This document shows, in pieces, positions 1-7,856 of a DNA stretch of 64,000 nucleotides. Where the stretch lies: positions 2,026,701 to 2,090,700 of the forward strand of contig NZ_LFMD02000002.1 of assembly GCF_015776785.2 (NCBI RefSeq), written 5' to 3'. This stretch comes from Kitasatospora sp. SUK 42. GTDB taxonomy: Bacteria > Actinomycetota > Actinomycetes > Streptomycetales > Streptomycetaceae. The notes under the pieces are model-generated. The model did not search any database. It was given only the letters and a program-made list of their open reading frames with translations, and was not told where the DNA came from. The position numbers and the translations under genes were made by a program. Positions within the stretch are counted from its first letter, which is position 1; every line of letters begins with the position of its first letter.

Positions 1-269
1 ACCAGGGCAGCGAGATGGGCCGCCACCGCGAGTTCACCCTTGCCACCGACATCCCGGTCTACTTCTGCGACCCCGCCAGCCCCTGGCAGCGCGGCTCCAA
101 CGAGAACACCAACGGCCTGCTGCGGCAGTACTTCCCCAAGGGCACCGACCTGTCGGTCCACACCCCGGAGCACCTGGCGGCCGTCGCCGACCAGCTCAAC
201 CGCCGCCCACGCAAAACGCTCGGCTGGGAAACCCCAGCCGAGCGTCTGGCTAAACTCCTCGCGGCCTAA
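1..269 (+). CDS. IS30-family transposase, C-terminal part (5' end outside window)
   Basis: The open frame runs in from the left edge and ends with TAA at 267-269. The visible residues match the C-terminal half of the DDE catalytic domain of IS30-family transposases: IPVYFCDP, then [20 protein letters not shown], whose second acidic residue (E of NENTNG) is the conserved catalytic glutamate, then [10 protein letters not shown] near the end. The enzyme cuts and joins the ends of its own element. The reading frame is intact up to the stop, so the visible part shows no decay. The first catalytic residues lie outside the window, so activity cannot be judged. Confidence 0.9.
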   Translation, partial: QGSEMGRHREFTLATDIPVYFCDPASPWQRGSNENTNGLLRQYFPKGTDLSVHTPEHLAAVADQLNRRPRKTLGWETPAERLAKLLAA

Positions 270-302
270 ACAACCGACCACGTGTTGCGACGACCGTTAG
301 AA
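270..302 (+). mobile_element. Right end of the IS30-type element
   Basis: Just after the transposase stop, the stretch around 279-302 (GTGTTGCGACGACCGTTAGA) resembles the terminal inverted repeats I know from actinobacterial IS30 elements. The matching left end is outside the window, so the exact boundary and any target-site duplication cannot be defined. The boundary is inferred from position and resemblance only. Confidence 0.45.
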
Positions 303-340
303 ACCGCCTCGGGAGGCCGGGCCCTTCAGCGTGGTGCGGC

Positions 341-1840
341 TCAGGCGAGCGAGGCCATCCAGGCCTCGACCTCGTCGGAGCGGCGGGGCAGGCCGGCCGA
401 GAGGTTCTCGTTGCCGTCGGCGGTGACCAGGATGTCGTCCTCGATCCGGACGCCGATGCCGCGGTACTCCTCCGGCACGGTCAGGTCGTCCTGCTGGAAG
501 TACAGGCCGGGCTCGACGGTGAGCACCATGCCGGGCACCAGCAGGGCGTCGACGTGCTCCTCGCGGCGGGAGTGGGCGCAGTCGTGGACGTCCAGGCCGA
601 GCATGTGGCCGGTGCCGTGCAGGGTCCAGCGGCGCTGCAGGCCGAGCTCCAGGACCTTCTCGACGTCGTACACCGAGGCGTCCAGCAGGCCCCAGGCGAG
701 CAGCCGCTCGGCGAGGACGCGCTGCGAGGCCTCGTGGAAGTCGCGGAAGCGGGCGCCCGGCTTCACCGCGGCGATGCCGGCCTCCTGGGCGTCGTACACG
801 GCGTCGTAGATCCTGCGCTGCAGCTCGGTGAAGCGGCCGTCGATCGGCAGGCTGCGGGTGACGTCGGCGGTGTAGAGGGTGTTGGTCTCCACGCCGGCGT
901 CGAGCAGCAGCAGCTCGCCGGGGCGCACGTCGCCGTCGTTGCGGACCCAGTGCAGGGTGGTGGCGTGCGGGCCGGCCGCGGCGATGGTGCCGTAGCCGAC
1001 GTCGTTGCCCTCGACCCGGGCGCGGCGCCAGAAGGTGCCCTCGATCCAGCGCTCCGAGGTGGCGACGGCCTGGCCCAGCTCGCGGACCACGTCGGTGAAG
1101 CCCTTGACGGTGGCGTCGCAGGCGGCACGCAGCTCGCCGATCTCCCACTCGTCCTTGACCAGCCGCAGGCCGCTCAGGAACTCCTTGAACTCGGCGTCCC
1201 CGTCGGCGTCCAGCACGTCGGCCAGGGCGGCCTCCAGACCGGCGTCGTAGCCGCGGACGATCCGGGTCGGCACGGCGGAGTCCTTGGCCTTCGCGGCCAG
1301 CTCCTCGGCGGCCTTGCGGACGTCGCGGGCCGGCAGGCCGAGCAGCTGCTCCTGCTCGCTCAGGCTGTGGCGGCGGCCGACCCACAGCTCGCCGTAGCCG
1401 TCCAGCCAGAACTCGCCGTTCTCGCGGTCGGAGCGGGGCAGCAGGTAGAGCGTGAACTCGTGGCCCGCCGCGCCGGTCGGCTCGCCGACCAGCACCGCGT
1501 CCTCGGTCTGGTCACCGGTGAGGTGCACGTACTCGCTGGAGGCGCGGAAGGCGTAGTCGGTGTCGTTGGAGCGCACCCGCAGGTTGCCGGCCGGGACGAC
1601 CAGGCGCACGCCCGGGTGGGCGGCGGACAGCTCGGCGCGCCGCTCGGCCGCGTACGGGGCCTGGGCGAGGGGGGAGAGGCCGTGCAGCTCGGTGTCGGCC
1701 CAGCCGGACTTCATCGAGGCGGCCAGCTCGTCGGAGATCTCGCCGTAGAGCCCGTTCTTGCGGCCCTTGAACTCCTGCGGCTCCTCGCCGCCCTCGGCCT
1801 CGGGGTTCTCGGCCACCGCGGGGGTACGGTCCTCGGTCAC
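341..1840 (-). CDS. pepP: Xaa-Pro aminopeptidase (aminopeptidase P, M24B)
   Basis: Predicted cytosolic metallopeptidase that removes an N-terminal residue preceding proline. The 499-aa product has an N-terminal creatinase-type domain (about residues 45-190) and a C-terminal pita-bread domain. All five expected metal ligands can be placed: D in LLLDAGVE, D in TADVTRS, H in GTGHMLGLDVHD, E in TVEPGLYF and E in RIEDDILV. I chose GTG at 1840 because AGGAGG (1849-1854) lies 8 nt upstream. A TTG at 1846 would leave only 2 nt of spacing. It follows the PP2C gene in the same direction, but a strong hairpin separates them, so it is probably a separate transcript. Confidence 0.93.
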   Translation of the reverse strand: MTEDRTPAVAENPEAEGGEEPQEFKGRKNGLYGEISDELAASMKSGWADTELHGLSPLAQAPYAAERRAELSAAHPGVRLVVPAGNLRVRSNDTDYAFRASSEYVHLTGDQTEDAVLVGEPTGAAGHEFTLYLLPRSDRENGEFWLDGYGELWVGRRHSLSEQEQLLGLPARDVRKAAEELAAKAKDSAVPTRIVRGYDAGLEAALADVLDADGDAEFKEFLSGLRLVKDEWEIGELRAACDATVKGFTDVVRELGQAVATSERWIEGTFWRRARVEGNDVGYGTIAAAGPHATTLHWVRNDGDVRPGELLLLDAGVETNTLYTADVTRSLPIDGRFTELQRRIYDAVYDAQEAGIAAVKPGARFRDFHEASQRVLAERLLAWGLLDASVYDVEKVLELGLQRRWTLHGTGHMLGLDVHDCAHSRREEHVDALLVPGMVLTVEPGLYFQQDDLTVPEEYRGIGVRIEDDILVTADGNENLSAGLPRRSDEVEAWMASLA

Positions 1841-1905
1841 GTGCAACGCCTCCTAGGGGGGTGGTACCGCCGCCCTCGGGGGGAGGTGTCGGATCGCGAC
1901 ACGCG

Positions 1906-1946
1906 CGGGCGGCCGTGCGTCCATGGTACGGACGCCCGGCCGCCCG
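1906..1946 (-). terminator. Hairpin terminator of the PP2C gene
   Basis: A 10-bp arm (1906-1915 with 1937-1946), one mismatched pair, and a further 6-bp stem (1917-1922 with 1930-1935) close a 7-nt loop. It lies about 20 nt beyond the stop of the minus-strand PP2C gene and before the aminopeptidase start. There is no clear T-run. Confidence 0.6.
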
Positions 1947-1966
1947 TCTGTTCCGGGTTCGAACCG

Positions 1967-3448
1967 TTACTCGAAGCGGGCCGCCAGCAGCAGCAGGTCG
2001 TCGGTCGCCGTGGCGGCGTCCGGGCCCGGGCAGACGGCCAGCAGGTGGGCGCAGAGGCGGTCCGGGTCGATCCGCACGTCGCGCGGGGCGTCGGCGGCGG
2101 CCCGGCGCAGGTACGCCTGCCCCGCGTGCAGGGTCGGGCCGCAGCGGCGGGCCAGACCCTCGGTGTAGAGCAGCAGGGTGTCGCCGCGCTCGGCGGTGAA
2201 CTCGACCCCGGGCGCCTCCCAGCAGGTCAGCATGCCCAGCGGGGCGGAGAGCGAGGTCTCCACGAACTCGGCGCCGTGCCGGCCGACCAGGATCGGCGGG
2301 CAGTGCCCGGCCCCGGCCAGGGTGATCCGGCGCTCCTCGGGGTCGACCCAGGCGTAGACGGCGGTGGCGGTGCGGGTCGGCTCGGTGGTCTTGAGCAGCA
2401 GCTCCAGGTCGCCCAGGACGGAGACCGGGTCCTCGCCCTCCAGCACCGCGTACGCCCGCAGCGCGGCCCGGATCCGGCCCATCGCGGCGGCCGCGCCCGC
2501 GGCGGAGCCGGGGCCCGCGCCGGGGCCGTCGCCGGAGACGGAGCCGACGGTGAGGCCGGCGGTGCCGTCCGGCAGCGGGATGGCGTCGTACCAGTCGCTG
2601 CCGCCGGAGCGGTCCAGGCCGGCCGGGAGGAGACGGGCGGCCAGCCGCAGCCCGGCGGGCTGGTGGAGCCGGTCCGGCAGCAGGCCGCGCCGCAGCGCGT
2701 CGGTGGTGCGCCGGACCCGCTCCGCCTCCAGCTGCTTGGCGAGCAGCGGGGAGGCGATCTCGCAGTAGTGGCGGGCCAGTTCGCGCTGGCACTCGCTGGG
2801 GGAGGCGGGCCGGTCGTAGAACCAGAGGGCGGAGGCGAGCGGGCCGTCCTCCGCGGTGGCGAGCGGCAGGCCGAAGGCGCCGCCGAGGCCGAGGTGGACG
2901 GCGAGTTCGCGCAGCCGGCCGCCGATGGCGGGGTCCTCGGCGAGGTCGGTGGACTGGAGCTGTTCGGGCCGGTCCTGCTCGCTCAGCAGCCGGGCGAGCA
3001 GGCTCTGCTCGGTCGGGACGGTCTCCAGCGCGCCGAGGCTGGCACGGTCCAGGCCGAAGCCGACGGGCTGGCCGGGGCCGCCGCCCGGCATCAGGGTGAC
3101 CAGCACGCCGCGGCTGGCGCCGAGCAGGGCGGCGCCGGAGGCGAGGACGGCGTCCAGGGTGGCGGTGAGGCCGCGGGCACGGGCGAGCCGTTCGGTGTGC
3201 TCGTGGAGGCTGGTGATATCGGACAGACGTCCGGCCAAACGGTCCTGCACGGTGGCGGACGGCGCCGTGCGGTCGTCGGCCGCGCCGCCCGGTGCGTCGC
3301 CCGCCGTGCCGCCCGGGGTGGCCGGGGTGTCGGCGGGGCCGGGGAGGCCCGGCGGGTCGAGGACGGTGAGCCCGCCTGCGCAGCCGGGTTCGCCCAGCTC
3401 GGCGGTCATCGGCGACGGGTGGGACGTCGACGGGTGGGACTCGGTCAT
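1967..3448 (-). CDS. GAF-PP2C (SpoIIE-type) phosphatase-like protein with altered metal motifs
   Basis: The 493-aa protein has a disordered Pro/Gly-rich N-terminus, a GAF sensor-like domain (about residues 80-250) and a C-terminal SpoIIE-type PP2C domain (about 280-493). Such proteins usually dephosphorylate anti-sigma-factor antagonists in partner-switching pathways. The first motif is intact (GGSDWYDAIPLPDG) and so is the terminal TDDLLLLAARF. However, the usual GDVxGHG reads GSVSGDG, and the usual TDG reads TEG (LLYTEGLARR). Two metal-ligand positions are therefore changed, and activity may be weak or lost. The ATG at 3448 follows AGGAG with 7-nt spacing. An ATP-binding anti-sigma-type protein lies about 2.6 kb away, but no direct partner gene is adjacent. 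Confidence 0.85.
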   Translation of the reverse strand: MTESHPSTSHPSPMTAELGEPGCAGGLTVLDPPGLPGPADTPATPGGTAGDAPGGAADDRTAPSATVQDRLAGRLSDITSLHEHTERLARARGLTATLDAVLASGAALLGASRGVLVTLMPGGGPGQPVGFGLDRASLGALETVPTEQSLLARLLSEQDRPEQLQSTDLAEDPAIGGRLRELAVHLGLGGAFGLPLATAEDGPLASALWFYDRPASPSECQRELARHYCEIASPLLAKQLEAERVRRTTDALRRGLLPDRLHQPAGLRLAARLLPAGLDRSGGSDWYDAIPLPDGTAGLTVGSVSGDGPGAGPGSAAGAAAAMGRIRAALRAYAVLEGEDPVSVLGDLELLLKTTEPTRTATAVYAWVDPEERRITLAGAGHCPPILVGRHGAEFVETSLSAPLGMLTCWEAPGVEFTAERGDTLLLYTEGLARRCGPTLHAGQAYLRRAAADAPRDVRIDPDRLCAHLLAVCPGPDAATATDDLLLLAARFE

Positions 3449-4067
3449 GCCGCCACTCCTGACGCGGTGCTACGTGCCATGCGAAACCCCCAGATGCGGC
3501 CCAGTGTGGAGCGAGCACGGCCAAAGGGCGTGTTTCGCCTCGATTCGCTACTACTCGTCATTGATCGACAGCAATGCCACCACTTCTACACAGGCCATTC
3601 GGGGCATGTCCAGATCCAGGACAACGCGGTGGCCGGTTCCACATCCATCGCGACCCGGTCGGGCGGCGTGCGGGGTTCGGCCGCGCGCCGGTCGGGTCCG
3701 GAGGCATGGAGCGGTCCGGGAACGGGCAGAACCGAGAGGTCGGGCCAGGCGGCGTCCGGATCGTATGCCCACGCCGCCCGCGCACCGGGCTGGCCGGAAG
3801 TCTCTCACTCGTACGGTGGAACCAAGCGCGCCCGGGCGGCGTCCATCCGGTCGCGTACGGGATTCTCGTTCCAAGGGCTGTTTCCAGTGCGCGGCCCTTC
3901 TCATGTCGTGCTCCACACCGTGCTCCACGCCGTAGCCGCGCCGTCCGTCGTACCGCCCGCCCCGCTCCTTCCCAGCCGGGGCCGTGTCGCCGCGGGCCCG
4001 AACGGTGGGCCCCGGCGTTGCCGGCGGGGCGGAGCGAACCGAGCGGTCAGGGAAAGGAACGAGCGCC
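3449..4067. other. Intergenic region between divergent genes
   Basis: This 619-bp stretch separates the minus-strand PP2C gene from the plus-strand Prim-Pol-like gene, so it must hold both promoters. I see no coding frame with a convincing start and codon bias, no strong hairpin and no recognisable operator. The region around 3540-3620 is locally AT-richer than its surroundings and is the likeliest promoter area for the PP2C gene. Confidence 0.5.
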
Positions 4068-4703
4068 ATGCGTGAGAACCCGAAGAGCCGGTCGCAGGAG
4101 TCGTCCGCCCGGCTGGCCGCGGCCCTGACGGCCGCCGTCGACCACCGCTGGCCCGTGGTGCCGGGCGCCGTGCTGTGCGGCGGGCGCTGCTCCTGCGGCG
4201 ACCCGGACTGCGTGGTGCCCGGCGCGCACCCGCACGACCCCTCGCTGCTCGCCGCCACCACGGACGCCCGGATGGTGCGCTGGTGGTGGGAGCGGCAGAG
4301 CCCGGACGCGCCGCTGCTGGCCGCCACCGGCTCGGCGGTCTCGGCGGTCAGCCTGCCCGCGGTGGCCGGGGCGCGGGCGCTGGTCTACCTGAGCGCGCTG
4401 CGGCTGCCGCTCGGCCCGGTGCTCGCGATGCCGGGCCGCTACGCGCTGCTGGTGGCCCCGTACTCGCTCGACGCACTGGGCGAGATGCTCGCCCAACTCC
4501 CCTGGGTGCCCGGGTCGTTGCGCTACCACGGGCCGGGCGGATTCCTGCCGCTGCCGCCCGGCGGTGCGGCCGGGCGGGTGCGCTGGGTGCTGCCGCCGCG
4601 ACCGAGCGTGGGCGGCGGGGTCTGGCTGCCGCAGGTCGGGCCGCTGCTGGGCGAGTTGGTGGAGGCGACGGTCCGGCTGGACAGCGGACGCTCGGCGTAC
4701 TGA
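4068..4703 (+). CDS. Prim-Pol-domain (bifunctional DNA primase/polymerase N-terminal-like) protein
   Basis: A 211-aa protein. Its N-terminal half resembles the AEP-type bifunctional DNA primase/polymerase domain common in Streptomyces chromosomes: CGGRCSCGDPDCVVPGAHP (a Cys-rich turn after the first strand), then DARMVRWWWERQSPDAPLL with the aromatic run typical of the family. There is no helicase domain, so it is a stand-alone short form. Enzymatic activity cannot be assumed. A purine-rich AGGGAAAGGAAC lies just upstream of the ATG at 4068. It is a single-gene unit closed by a strong hairpin at 4765-4802. Family assignment is from remembered resemblance. Confidence 0.7.
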   Translation: MRENPKSRSQESSARLAAALTAAVDHRWPVVPGAVLCGGRCSCGDPDCVVPGAHPHDPSLLAATTDARMVRWWWERQSPDAPLLAATGSAVSAVSLPAVAGARALVYLSALRLPLGPVLAMPGRYALLVAPYSLDALGEMLAQLPWVPGSLRYHGPGGFLPLPPGGAAGRVRWVLPPRPSVGGGVWLPQVGPLLGELVEATVRLDSGRSAY

Positions 4704-4764
4704 CGGGGCGGCGGTTCGCGTCGAACTTCGGCGCCCGGTCCTGCGCTCTTCCGGAAAACAAAAG

Positions 4765-4802
4765 ATCCGGCCGCTGGCGACGGGGGATGCACCAGCGGCC
4801 GG
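4765..4802 (+). terminator. Hairpin terminator after the Prim-Pol-like gene
   Basis: A perfect 12-bp stem (4765-4776 with 4791-4802) closes a 14-nt loop, with an A-rich run before it and CTCTTTA after it. It lies between convergent genes and may serve both directions. Confidence 0.75.
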
Positions 4803-4919
4803 ACTCTTTAGACAGTAACAAGGATCCGCGCCCGCGCCAATTTCCAAGACGCCCTCCAGGCCCGGAAATTGCGCCTTCACGGCGACAATGTGACGCGTAT
4901 CACCCGGATCCCGCTCGCT

Positions 4920-5903
4920 TTAGTTCAAGGTGACCTGACGGTTCACCAGGTTCGCGCGGGCGCGCCGCTCATCGGCGGTCAGCGGGGTCGCGTCGGCGAG
5001 CACCGCGGCGAGCCGGGCGCCGAACTCGGCGGCCGGCTTCTCGCAGTCGGCGGCGGTCATGGCGAGCGGGAGGTCCCACACCGGGACGGTCAGGCCGTGC
5101 GCGCGGAAGGAGCCGACCAGGCGGGTGTCCGGGCCGAGCGAGGCCTCACCGGCGGTGTCCAGCCGGGCCAGCGCGTCCAGCAGCTTCTCCTCGGACACGG
5201 TCATCACCCAGCGCAGGTGGTTCTTGTCCGGGGTGCCGCACCAGTAGGCGGAGTCGACGCTGTCGAGCTTCTCGGTCGGGATGGCCGAGGCGTTGGCGCG
5301 CTCCAGGGAGGCGGCGACCTCGCCGGTGGCGGTCTCGGCGTCCTCCAGCCAGAACTCGAAGCCGGTGTGCACGGCGGGCGTGAAGTCGGCGGCGGTGTCC
5401 AGCAGGTCCTGCAGGCGGCGGCCGCCCGGGACGGTCCGGCGGGCGGGCACCGGGTTGCCCGGCTCGGTGGCCAGGGCCAGCTCCAGGGCGTCCGCGAGGT
5501 CGCGGCTGAGGTCGCCGGAGGAGGACTGGGTCTGGAGGCCGAGCAGGATCGAGCCGTCCTGGCGGCGCAGGGCCGGCCAGGCCAGCGGCAGCACGGTGGC
5601 CAGGGTCACCGACGGGACCTCGCCGTTCGCGGTCCCGGCGACCCCGGCGGCCAGCGTCAGCGGCACGGTGGCGGCCGGCACCAGCTCGCGCAGCGCCACC
5701 CAGTCGGCCTCGCCCGGCAGGCCCTCGAACGGGCGGTGCACCAGCTCCTGCACCGCGTGCGAGGCCTCCCGGCCGTGGCAGGCCTTGTACCGGCGGCCCG
5801 AGCCGCAGGGGCAGTCCTCGCGGGCCCCGACCACGGGGATCTCGCCCGTGACGGCGGTGGTGGACTGGCGCTGCGGCGCCTTCTTGGCGGCCTTCTTGCC
5901 CAT
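4920..5903 (-). CDS. SEC-C motif protein (DUF5926 family)
   Basis: A 327-aa cytosolic protein. A short Lys/Ala-rich N-terminus is followed by a SEC-C zinc-binding motif at about residues 29-40 (CPCGSGRRYKACHG), the metal-binding tail first known from SecA. The rest matches the actinobacterial DUF5926 family, whose function is unknown to me. ATG at 5903 was chosen because the family starts with a Lys-rich MGKKxxKK segment. The frame stays open 52 codons further upstream, but that part is arginine-rich and looks non-coding. It appears to be a single gene facing the Prim-Pol-like gene. Confidence 0.8.
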   Translation of the reverse strand: MGKKAAKKAPQRQSTTAVTGEIPVVGAREDCPCGSGRRYKACHGREASHAVQELVHRPFEGLPGEADWVALRELVPAATVPLTLAAGVAGTANGEVPSVTLATVLPLAWPALRRQDGSILLGLQTQSSSGDLSRDLADALELALATEPGNPVPARRTVPGGRRLQDLLDTAADFTPAVHTGFEFWLEDAETATGEVAASLERANASAIPTEKLDSVDSAYWCGTPDKNHLRWVMTVSEEKLLDALARLDTAGEASLGPDTRLVGSFRAHGLTVPVWDLPLAMTAADCEKPAAEFGARLAAVLADATPLTADERRARANLVNRQVTLN

Positions 5904-6039
5904 GGTGCGGCTCTCCCGGGGAACGGTGGTCTTTGCTCCGGGGAAGCCTACTGAGATTGCCCGGGCGCGCGGGAACGCGCCGGGGCGGGCCTCGTACGGA
6001 CGTGCCGCGGGGCCCGTCCTGCGCGCGTCGCCGCGCGTC

Positions 6040-6624
6040 CTACGCGCTGCGCGCGTCACCGCCCGTGCGCCGGGCGTGCCGGGCGCGCGCGGGCAGCGCC
6101 GCCCAGACCGTCACCTCGCCGGGCGCGTCGCGCACGCCCCAGTCGCTGGCCAACTGGTCGACGATGTCCAGGCCGCGGCCGCCGCGCGAGGTCAGCGAGG
6201 GGCTGGCGGGCAGCGGCCGGGTGGTCGCGCCGCCGTCGGTGACCTCCAGGGTGAGCACGCCGTCGGCGTGCATCTGCCAGCGGACCAGCACCCCGCCGTC
6301 CGGCTCGGCCGCGTCCTCCTCGTGCTCCCGGCCGCCGGTCGGGGAGTGCGTCCCGGAGGGGACGCCGACCAGCAGCTGGTCCACCAGCCCGGTCCGGGAG
6401 CCCCGGACGAGGGCCGGCAGCGGGCCGAGCGGACGGGCGTATCGACAGGCGTTGCTCAACAGTTCGGAAAGGATCAGAACAGCATCATCGATGACCGGTT
6501 CCGGTATCTGCCGGTCACCCAGATCTCGACGCAGTCGGCGCCGTGCGACCCCGACACTCGCTGGGCCGTGCGGCACTGCCATGGTCGATGAAGTCGGCAC
6601 TTCACGCGCCACCATCAACGCCAC
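6040..6624 (-). CDS. ATP-binding (HATPase_c_2, anti-sigma/RsbW-like) protein
   Basis: A 194-aa protein with the GHKL ATP-binding fold of RsbW/SpoIIAB-type regulators. The N-box region reads AVLILSELLSNACRYA (the conserved E and N that coordinate Mg-ATP) and the G1-type box reads VTDGGATT, with GGRGLDIVDQLASDWG near the C-terminus. Streptomyces have dozens of these, and they usually phosphorylate anti-anti-sigma proteins or bind sigma factors. The start is GTG at 6624, because GGAGG lies 8 nt upstream within GAAGGAGGTCC. An ATG at 6615 is a less well placed alternative. About 25 residues inserted before VLVRWQ are rich in Glu and Gly. The partner is unknown. Confidence 0.85.
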   Translation of the reverse strand: MALMVAREVPTSSTMAVPHGPASVGVARRRLRRDLGDRQIPEPVIDDAVLILSELLSNACRYARPLGPLPALVRGSRTGLVDQLLVGVPSGTHSPTGGREHEEDAAEPDGGVLVRWQMHADGVLTLEVTDGGATTRPLPASPSLTSRGGRGLDIVDQLASDWGVRDAPGEVTVWAALPARARHARRTGGDARSA

Positions 6625-6865
6625 CCCCGGACCTCCTTCAGCGTATGCCGAGGGATGGATGCCCCTTGGTAATGCGTCGGAAACGACCATCCGGGGATCC
6701 CGCGAGTCCATTTCCGGCAGCGCGACCCAGGGTCGACAAGAGGTCATTCCGTGCTCACCCTCTGTCGCCCGAGTGCAATAATTCCGGCAATAACGTGCGC
6801 GGAAGGTTTGACTGCCGACGAGAGCGATCAGGCTGAACCGGTACGGCCGCCGACCCGGTGACGGA
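6625..6865. other. Upstream region of the ATP-binding protein gene
   Basis: A 241-bp spacer between two minus-strand genes. It must hold the promoter of the ATP-binding protein gene. I see no strong hairpin and no additional gene. Confidence 0.4.
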
Positions 6866-7690
6866 TCACCGGCCGAGCTGTGCCAGGACCTCCGCGGGCC
6901 GGTTGGTGATGATCGCGGACACCCCGAGCTCCAGGCAGAGCTCGACGTCGGCCGGCTCGTCCACCGTCCACACGTGCACCTGGTGCCCCAGCTCGCGCAG
7001 CCTGGTCACCAGCTGCGGCCGGGCCCGGACCAACTCGATGCCCGGCCCCGCGATCCGCGCCCCGCCCGGTAGCGGGGAGCCCTCGCGCAGCCGGCCCAGC
7101 AGCGGCAGCATCCGCTCGAACAGGAACACCCGGCGGTACTGCGGCGAGGTGGCGGCGACCCGGTTCAGCGCGATCGAGGAGAAGCTCATGATCCGGGCGG
7201 ACGGGCGGTCGCCCTCCTGGGCCGCGCCGATCCTGAACCGCTCCAGCATCCGCAGCAACTCGGCCTCCACCCGGCCGCGGTAGCGCACCGGGTGCTTGGT
7301 CTCGATCGCGAGGTCCACCGGGCGGCCGCACTCCACCACCAGCTCCAGCAGGCGCTCCAGCCGCAGCACGCCGCGCAGTTCGGGGTCGGTGCTGGGGCGG
7401 CCGGTCTTCCAGGCGCCGAAGTCGTACGCCTCCAGCTCGGCGAGCGTCATCGCGGAGACGGTGCCCTGGCCGTTCGACACCCGGCGGATCCGGCGGTCGT
7501 GCACGCAGACCAGCTGGCCGTCGGCCGTGACCCGGACGTCGCACTCGACCGCGTCGGCGCCCTCGTCGAGCGCGCGCCGGTAGGCCGCGAGGGTGTGCTC
7601 GGGCAGCGCGTGGGAGGAACCGCGGTGGGCGATCACCTGGACGGGCGGCGCGGTGCGCGCCGCCGCCGAGGACAGGTCTGGGCTGGTCAC
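6866..7690 (-). CDS. Glycerophosphodiester phosphodiesterase (GDPD)
   Basis: A 274-aa enzyme that hydrolyses glycerophosphodiesters to glycerol-3-phosphate and an alcohol. The active-site signature is complete: AHRGSSHALPEHTLAA holds the catalytic His, Arg and metal-binding Glu, followed by ECDVRVTADGQLVCVHD with the second metal pair and second catalytic His, and later DLAIETKHP. No signal peptide is seen, so it is probably cytosolic. The start GTG at 7690 has only a weak GGGG upstream. The gene lies downstream of the CytX-type permease but is separated from it by a strong terminator, so it is probably a separate transcript. Confidence 0.92.
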   Translation of the reverse strand: MTSPDLSSAAARTAPPVQVIAHRGSSHALPEHTLAAYRRALDEGADAVECDVRVTADGQLVCVHDRRIRRVSNGQGTVSAMTLAELEAYDFGAWKTGRPSTDPELRGVLRLERLLELVVECGRPVDLAIETKHPVRYRGRVEAELLRMLERFRIGAAQEGDRPSARIMSFSSIALNRVAATSPQYRRVFLFERMLPLLGRLREGSPLPGGARIAGPGIELVRARPQLVTRLRELGHQVHVWTVDEPADVELCLELGVSAIITNRPAEVLAQLGR

Positions 7691-7720
7691 GGCCCCAACG
7701 ATAGGTGGCGGAGGTGACGC

Positions 7721-7763
7721 GGAGGCGAAGACGGTCCCAACCTGCGGGACCGTCTTCGCCTCC
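7721..7763 (-). terminator. Perfect 18-bp hairpin terminator
   Basis: An 18-bp perfect stem (7721-7738 with 7746-7763) closes a 7-nt loop. It lies about 80 nt beyond the stop of the CytX-type permease and immediately before the GDPD gene. Its arms contain GGCGAAGACGG, as in many Streptomyces terminators. Confidence 0.85.
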
Positions 7764-7804
7764 CCGGCCTCGGCGGCGCCGCCCCGAGCGTCGCCCCGAG
7801 CGTT

Positions 7805-7856
7805 GCTCAGGGGTGCTGCTCAGGGGTGCCGCTCGGGGGTGCTGCTCAGGCGTGCG
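7805..7856. repeat. Four tandem 13-bp repeats over the permease stop codon
   Basis: Four consecutive 13-bp units begin at 7805, 7818, 7831 and 7844 (consensus GCTCAGGGGTGCT). The fourth unit contains the stop codon of the permease (complement of 7846-7848). Because 13 is not a multiple of three, copy-number changes on the gene side would alter the C-terminus. Confidence 0.85.

Noticed and set aside
554..4075. A 3.5-kb plus-strand open frame opposite the aminopeptidase and PP2C genes
   Set aside because: It mirrors two well-supported minus-strand genes, has low-complexity Ala/Gly/Gln-rich product and no domain; such frames arise from high GC.
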